Source of the DNA: CAJQQY01 sp964352225
GTDB taxonomy: Bacteria > Bacteroidota > Bacteroidia > Chitinophagales > Saprospiraceae
DNA length: 25,278 bases
Assembly: GCA_964352225.1 (NCBI GenBank)
Contig: CAYGRM010000047.1
Location: 1-25,278 of the forward strand
Reading direction: 5' to 3'
The translations under genes were made by a program, and so were the position numbers. The notes beneath the pieces are model-generated. The model was given only the letters and a program-made list of their open reading frames with translations. It did no database searches and was not told the DNA's origin. Shown here piece by piece: positions 21,378 to 25,278 of the stretch (the stretch's first letter is position 1; each line of letters begins with the position of its first letter).

Positions 21378-24300
21378 CTACCCACCCCCCAAAACAAACC
21401 CAACTGAATCAACCTCCAACCCATTCTTCAACCGCACAAAATAACTCCCACTAGCAAACCCTTCCATATTTATTTTCAAAGATTGAAACCCACCAATAAC
21501 AGTCGAAATACTTTTTTCAAAAACAATCCTTCCCAAAATATCAACAACTTTAATTTCCGTAACAGAATTATTTGGCGTTTTAAATTCAATATTAATATCC
21601 TGCGTAGTTGGATTTGGATAAAGATTTAAACTAGCAACTGCTGCTCGATGAACAGAAATAATATTGGAATATTCAAAACTACCATCGAAGTCAATAATTT
21701 TTAAACGATAATAACGCACTCCTTCAAACGGTTGATTATCCCATTCTCGATAATGACTAGGTTGGTTGTTGGCTGCTACAAAAGCAAAGTTTTCCCAATC
21801 CGTGGCATTATTACTTTTTTCTATATCAAAACCATGTACATTTAATTCAGAAGCCGTTGACCAATCCAAGCGAGTTTTATTTTCTATTAATTTTCCATCA
21901 AAACTTATCAACTCGACAGGCAGTACGATACTAGATTTCCATTCATAATTAGCATCCAAAGCACAAGGCGTAAGTCCCGTTGTTCCACCTACACAATCTC
22001 CACATTCATCTTGATAAGCCAATCCACTTGCAACTCCTGCACAATCATTATTCGTGCTGATACTTCGCCCGATGACATCCACTTCTGCGATTCCAATCTT
22101 AGTTGTTCCTACTGCTTGCACTCGAACATATCTACCTTTTACATTGGCTCCTCCTACGGAAAAAACTCTAGTGACCGTTCCATCTTTTTCAAATTCATGA
22201 GCAGCTTGAGCACGAGCAGCCGCCAAACTAATTGCCCCAAAAGGTTGGTCATCAATGAGTACATAAAAATCTTTAAAATGTGCCGAAGGAGTTTCCAACG
22301 AATTCCCATTCAATTCCACAGTATTCCAAATGTCGAGGTATTCAATGATTTTTTCTTCTCCCAAATCCATTTCCCACCAAGGTTCTAATTCTGTATTGGT
22401 GATAGCAGACGAACCGATGGAATCGATTCCAAACTGATAAAATCCAACATTGATTCTAGCATTGCTATTGCCATCAATCGCTCTAGATGCAGGAACATTG
22501 ATGGTGACTCCTTCATAAGTTTCGGAAGTGGAAGTACTACTTTGAGTCGCAGTTGCACTTCGAGTAATCAATTCATTTTGAGGTTCTAAATCTGCTGCAT
22601 CTTCCGTAAGTGGATTGGCATAAACACCTGTTGAAGGCGCACCTAACATTTTTACTCGAATAGGAAATGCTTTGTATTCGTAGGTGATTCGGTCTGGAAC
22701 ATATTCATAAATGATAAAATAAAGTTCGTTGTCCGTAGGGTCTTTATAGACTGCGGTGCTATCAAGATATTCTTCTAGTTTGGTTTGCGAAGCGAATTCA
22801 TAAACACGTTCTTTATATTCATTTCGTAGATTATCCATAGAAGATGCTTGGTCAACTCCATACTCGTAAGCACCAATTCTATCTGTCACCACACCATCTA
22901 CCGTGAACTGCAAATCTAAAGGTGCTGCTGCCAAATTCAATTCCAAATCTGCATTTTCATTAAGGGTAAAAGTAACAGGTCGAGTCATAGATAATTGACT
23001 GGAAGAAAGATGAATTGGATTGTCAGGATGTTCGGTATAAATAGTTGGAGAACTTTCATTGTCCAAATGAATGCCGTAAAGATCAGTAACATTTTCTGTT
23101 TCCAGATCAATAAATAACCACGGCGTAAAACCATTGTTACGAGTTTTCTTGGTCGTAAAAGAATTGTTCTCCACGAGTCTTGAAGCGTAGATGCCTTCTT
23201 TTAAATCTACCAACTTTATTCTTTCAAAAGAATGATTATGGGAATGCTTCCACATATATAAACCAATAGATTCATCATTTTTTCCAGAGACAAATAAATC
23301 TCTAAAAGAGTAATCATTTTGATAAGTAATTCGAATGCCAGTATTGGCTCCCCATACTTTAAAATTATCGAAAATAGAACGAGACTCATGATTAACGCCC
23401 ATGTCTCTTTCGATAGAAGAAAGCCCATAAGTCGCACTAATGACGGTGGTGTTTTCTAAAATCAAAGCAACTTCCAATGGCAGAATTCCATCACCTTCTA
23501 CCGCATATCCATTTTGACTTAAAGGAAATTGGTCAAACTGAAAACCGGGTCGAACATTGGCCAAAGCTGCAGCATCCATTCGAGTAGTACTATTAATTGC
23601 TGCATTGAAATTGGTAATCCCCACGCCCATTTTGGTATCCGCAATTACATTGTTACGACAAACAACACCACGACCTTTCATCCCCATGCCTTGTCCCGAA
23701 AATAAATAATCATCATAAAATAAAGAAGATTCATAAACATCAAAAGTATGTCCTTTGTCCACATCCACAATTAAATTATTATCCCAAAAACCTGTTTCAT
23801 TTCCTGCTTCTGAAACTAACCCAGAACCCACTACCTGATAAATTACATTATCTGAAACATTCGCATGAGAACCATGGTGCGTAATTCCCCAACCTGGATT
23901 TCCCCAAATTACATTGCCTGTAACTTGCGCGATATTTGTTCCGTTGGCAGCACCCAACTGATGCAAGTGAATTGAATACCGCCCTCGATGATTGGAAATA
24001 TAATTGGCAGGTGGTGCAACCAATTGCGAACACTCTTGCCCCAAAGCAGAAACATAAGGATTACCCACCACAGGTGCAACCCAATTGTTCCAAATACGAT
24101 CATCAAGCAATTTACTTTTATCGGTTCTACCCATATTTATAAACGCTGCATTTTTGATTTGAACATTCGCAGCATTGTGCATTGCCATCAAATGGCCACG
24201 ATGTGTACTATCTATTTTTGCGGAGCGAAAAGTAATATTTCGATTCAGATTTCCAACATAACAATGCAAGTCATCTGTAGAACGACCTTCATGGTTCTTT

Positions 24301-25196
24301 TTCAAGTTAGCAACTGTAGTAATTGTTGTTCCCGAAATATTAGCAATTTCAGCAACATCGTTTCCATTGGTAAGGGCATTTTTATTTCCTCCCAAAGTCA
24401 CTAATATAGTGTCTCCAACTTCCCAACCTACAGGTGTCGATTCTAGCAAAATTGTTTTAGTAGATTTTAGTGCATCTACACTTAATTTTCCCATCACAGA
24501 TTTTTCCTGACCAATAATTTCTAATTCTCCCATCGTAACTAATCCGATAGAAAGTTGCGTCGAGTCCCAATCTGTTCTTCCTAAAATTCCTTCCAAATCA
24601 TCCACCGGAGTTTTGGAAAGAGTGTCAACAGAAGTATCGCCAGCTAGTGAAAGTGCGTAGGTTTTAAATCTATCATCAGGGCCTATATCGTAGGTCACTC
24701 GGTAGTGATTTTGTCTATCACTAAAATGATTTTTGGCATTGGTATTCCATACTTGACCATAACCACTCGTCCCTGCTTCGTGCGCTTCTATGTCAAAAGG
24801 TTTGATAGTAACTTGGATTTTTCCATCAGAGGTATTATCTGCATGGAATTGAATTTTTGACATCATTGTCCCTACGAAAGTGTCAAAAATTAAACTTGTC
24901 GTATCATTGGAATTGGTTTGCGTACAAGTAAAAGTTCCATCCACTCTAATCGCAAAAATATGTGCAGAAGATTGACCTTCGTAAGTCACAGCAATTCCCA
25001 TTGGAATATATACGATAGCTGCATCGGAAGGAATTGTTCCTTCTGCCCAAGTGCTCGAATCAAACCAATCGCCATTTTGTTGAGCTGTATGGGTAGAAGT
25101 ATTGGTTGGAATTAAATTCATCAAAGTATGTTGTGCATCGATATTATGCACAAAGAAGAATGATAAAATAATAATTATTTTAACTGAAATTCGCAT
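21378..25196 (-). CDS. Large secreted G8/CEMIP-like right-handed beta-helix protein with F5/8C domain and T9SS sorting signal
   Basis: This 1272-residue exported protein has a signal peptide ending near HNIDA (residue 21). A G8-like domain (about 41-170) opens with GDWFDSSTWAEGTIPSDAAIVYI. A linker with WEVGDTILV (258-266) leads to a parallel beta-helix region (~340-680). That region contains RYSIHLH (406-412), matching the RYPxHxH signature I recall from CEMIP/TMEM2/PKHD1-type G8 proteins, and repeats such as GNVIWGNPGWGITHHGS and SDNVIYQVVGSG. An F5/8 type C (discoidin/CBM32-like) domain spans ~877-1046 (SRAIDGNSNARI ... WWEMDLGEEKIIEYLDIW ... GRYVRVQAVG). A Cys-rich linker follows (1052-1078: DCAGV ... 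DECGDCVGG), then LPVELISFDGKL (from 1092) and a T9SS sorting domain (LYPNPTTQDI ... VVDILGRIVFEK ... GSYFVRLKNG). It is convergent with the esterase. A surface polysaccharide-binding or degrading role is inferred; no catalytic residues can be assigned with certainty. Confidence 0.9.
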   Translation of the reverse strand: MRISVKIIIILSFFFVHNIDAQHTLMNLIPTNTSTHTAQQNGDWFDSSTWAEGTIPSDAAIVYIPMGIAVTYEGQSSAHIFAIRVDGTFTCTQTNSNDTTSLIFDTFVGTMMSKIQFHADNTSDGKIQVTIKPFDIEAHEAGTSGYGQVWNTNAKNHFSDRQNHYRVTYDIGPDDRFKTYALSLAGDTSVDTLSKTPVDDLEGILGRTDWDSTQLSIGLVTMGELEIIGQEKSVMGKLSVDALKSTKTILLESTPVGWEVGDTILVTLGGNKNALTNGNDVAEIANISGTTITTVANLKKNHEGRSTDDLHCYVGNLNRNITFRSAKIDSTHRGHLMAMHNAANVQIKNAAFINMGRTDKSKLLDDRIWNNWVAPVVGNPYVSALGQECSQLVAPPANYISNHRGRYSIHLHQLGAANGTNIAQVTGNVIWGNPGWGITHHGSHANVSDNVIYQVVGSGLVSEAGNETGFWDNNLIVDVDKGHTFDVYESSLFYDDYLFSGQGMGMKGRGVVCRNNVIADTKMGVGITNFNAAINSTTRMDAAALANVRPGFQFDQFPLSQNGYAVEGDGILPLEVALILENTTVISATYGLSSIERDMGVNHESRSIFDNFKVWGANTGIRITYQNDYSFRDLFVSGKNDESIGLYMWKHSHNHSFERIKLVDLKEGIYASRLVENNSFTTKKTRNNGFTPWLFIDLETENVTDLYGIHLDNESSPTIYTEHPDNPIHLSSSQLSMTRPVTFTLNENADLELNLAAAPLDLQFTVDGVVTDRIGAYEYGVDQASSMDNLRNEYKERVYEFASQTKLEEYLDSTAVYKDPTDNELYFIIYEYVPDRITYEYKAFPIRVKMLGAPSTGVYANPLTEDAADLEPQNELITRSATATQSSTSTSETYEGVTINVPASRAIDGNSNARINVGFYQFGIDSIGSSAITNTELEPWWEMDLGEEKIIEYLDIWNTVELNGNSLETPSAHFKDFYVLIDDQPFGAISLAAARAQAAHEFEKDGTVTRVFSVGGANVKGRYVRVQAVGTTKIGIAEVDVIGRSISTNNDCAGVASGLAYQDECGDCVGGTTGLTPCALDANYEWKSSIVLPVELISFDGKLIENKTRLDWSTASELNVHGFDIEKSNNATDWENFAFVAANNQPSHYREWDNQPFEGVRYYRLKIIDFDGSFEYSNIISVHRAAVASLNLYPNPTTQDINIEFKTPNNSVTEIKVVDILGRIVFEKSISTVIGGFQSLKINMEGFASGSYFVRLKNGLEVDSVGFVLGGG

Positions 25197-25278
25197 GGTA
25201 AAAATGATGATGAAATACTAAGGAATGAGTTCTAAATAGATTCAGAATTTTCGCTGCTTCTTTTGCCCTTATTTTTCA
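25197..25278 (-). other. Leader region of the G8 gene with a doubtful repeat copy
   Basis: The 82 bases upstream of the minus-strand ATG hold no ORF. On the minus strand AGCAGCGAAAATTCTGAATC (25243-25262) matches the first half of the PUL repeat core at nine of ten positions and the second half poorly. It lies about 45 nt ahead of the start, unlike the 13-16 nt of the PUL copies. No convincing TAnnTTTG promoter element is seen before the window ends. Confidence 0.25.

Noticed and set aside
23988..24404. 138-codon plus-strand open frame opposite the G8 gene
   Set aside because: Cys/Ile-rich antisense translation of a well-supported beta-helix region.

Overview
The window is an AT-rich segment of a Bacteroidota chromosome, most plausibly from a marine or other aquatic member of the Saprospiria/Cytophagia/Flavobacteriia type. 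The support is a SusC/SusD pair, four S1-type sulfatases, several lipoprotein signal peptides, at least four proteins with Por-type (type IX secretion, T9SS) C-terminal sorting domains, and a Cys-rich linker (D-C-A-G-V ... C-G-D-C-x-G-G) that I associate with secreted proteins of this phylum. The genus cannot be fixed from the sequence. No tRNA, rRNA, CRISPR array, transposase or integrase was found, and no gap between genes exceeds 300 bases.

Region 1 (1-13586, all +) is a polysaccharide utilization locus (PUL). In order it holds the C-terminal third of a SusC TonB-dependent transporter, a SusD-like glycan-binding lipoprotein, a GH3 beta-glycosidase, sulfatase 1 (GlcNAc-6-sulfatase-like), sulfatase 2 (iduronate-2-sulfatase-like), sulfatase 3 (arylsulfatase A-like), a divergent GH10 enzyme with an N-terminal CBM4/9-like module, and sulfatase 4 (S1_8/sulfamidase-like), whose ATG overlaps the GH10 stop codon. 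The inferred job is capture, desulfation and depolymerisation of a sulfated polysaccharide, possibly one containing xylose and uronic acid. The substrate is not proven. Copies of a short repeat, consensus ATCTGCGAAAATCTGCGGGA, lie 13-16 nt ahead of the start codons of SusD, GH3, sulfatase 3 and (degenerate) GH10.

Region 2 (13587-14797) holds two small secreted, lysine-rich helical paralogs resembling the Spy/CpxP group, each followed by a terminator-like hairpin. Region 3 (14798-20338) is a tandem family of three secreted beta-helix proteins, each opening with a W-x-G ... G-D-x-x-W ... N-W motif. All three end in T9SS sorting domains, and the second and third share a 260-bp gap-free homologous DNA block. 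Region 4 (20437-25196) is a convergent pair: a SASA/CE6-type carbohydrate esterase lipoprotein (+) and a 1272-residue G8/CEMIP-like beta-helix protein with an F5/8C domain and a T9SS signal (-), separated by a palindromic copy of the same repeat that could act as a bidirectional terminator.

As a system, the PUL enzymes and the surface proteins look like a glycan-foraging island. No regulator (HTCS, SARP, ECF sigma/anti-sigma) and no sulfatase-maturating enzyme lies inside the window, so both must be encoded elsewhere.
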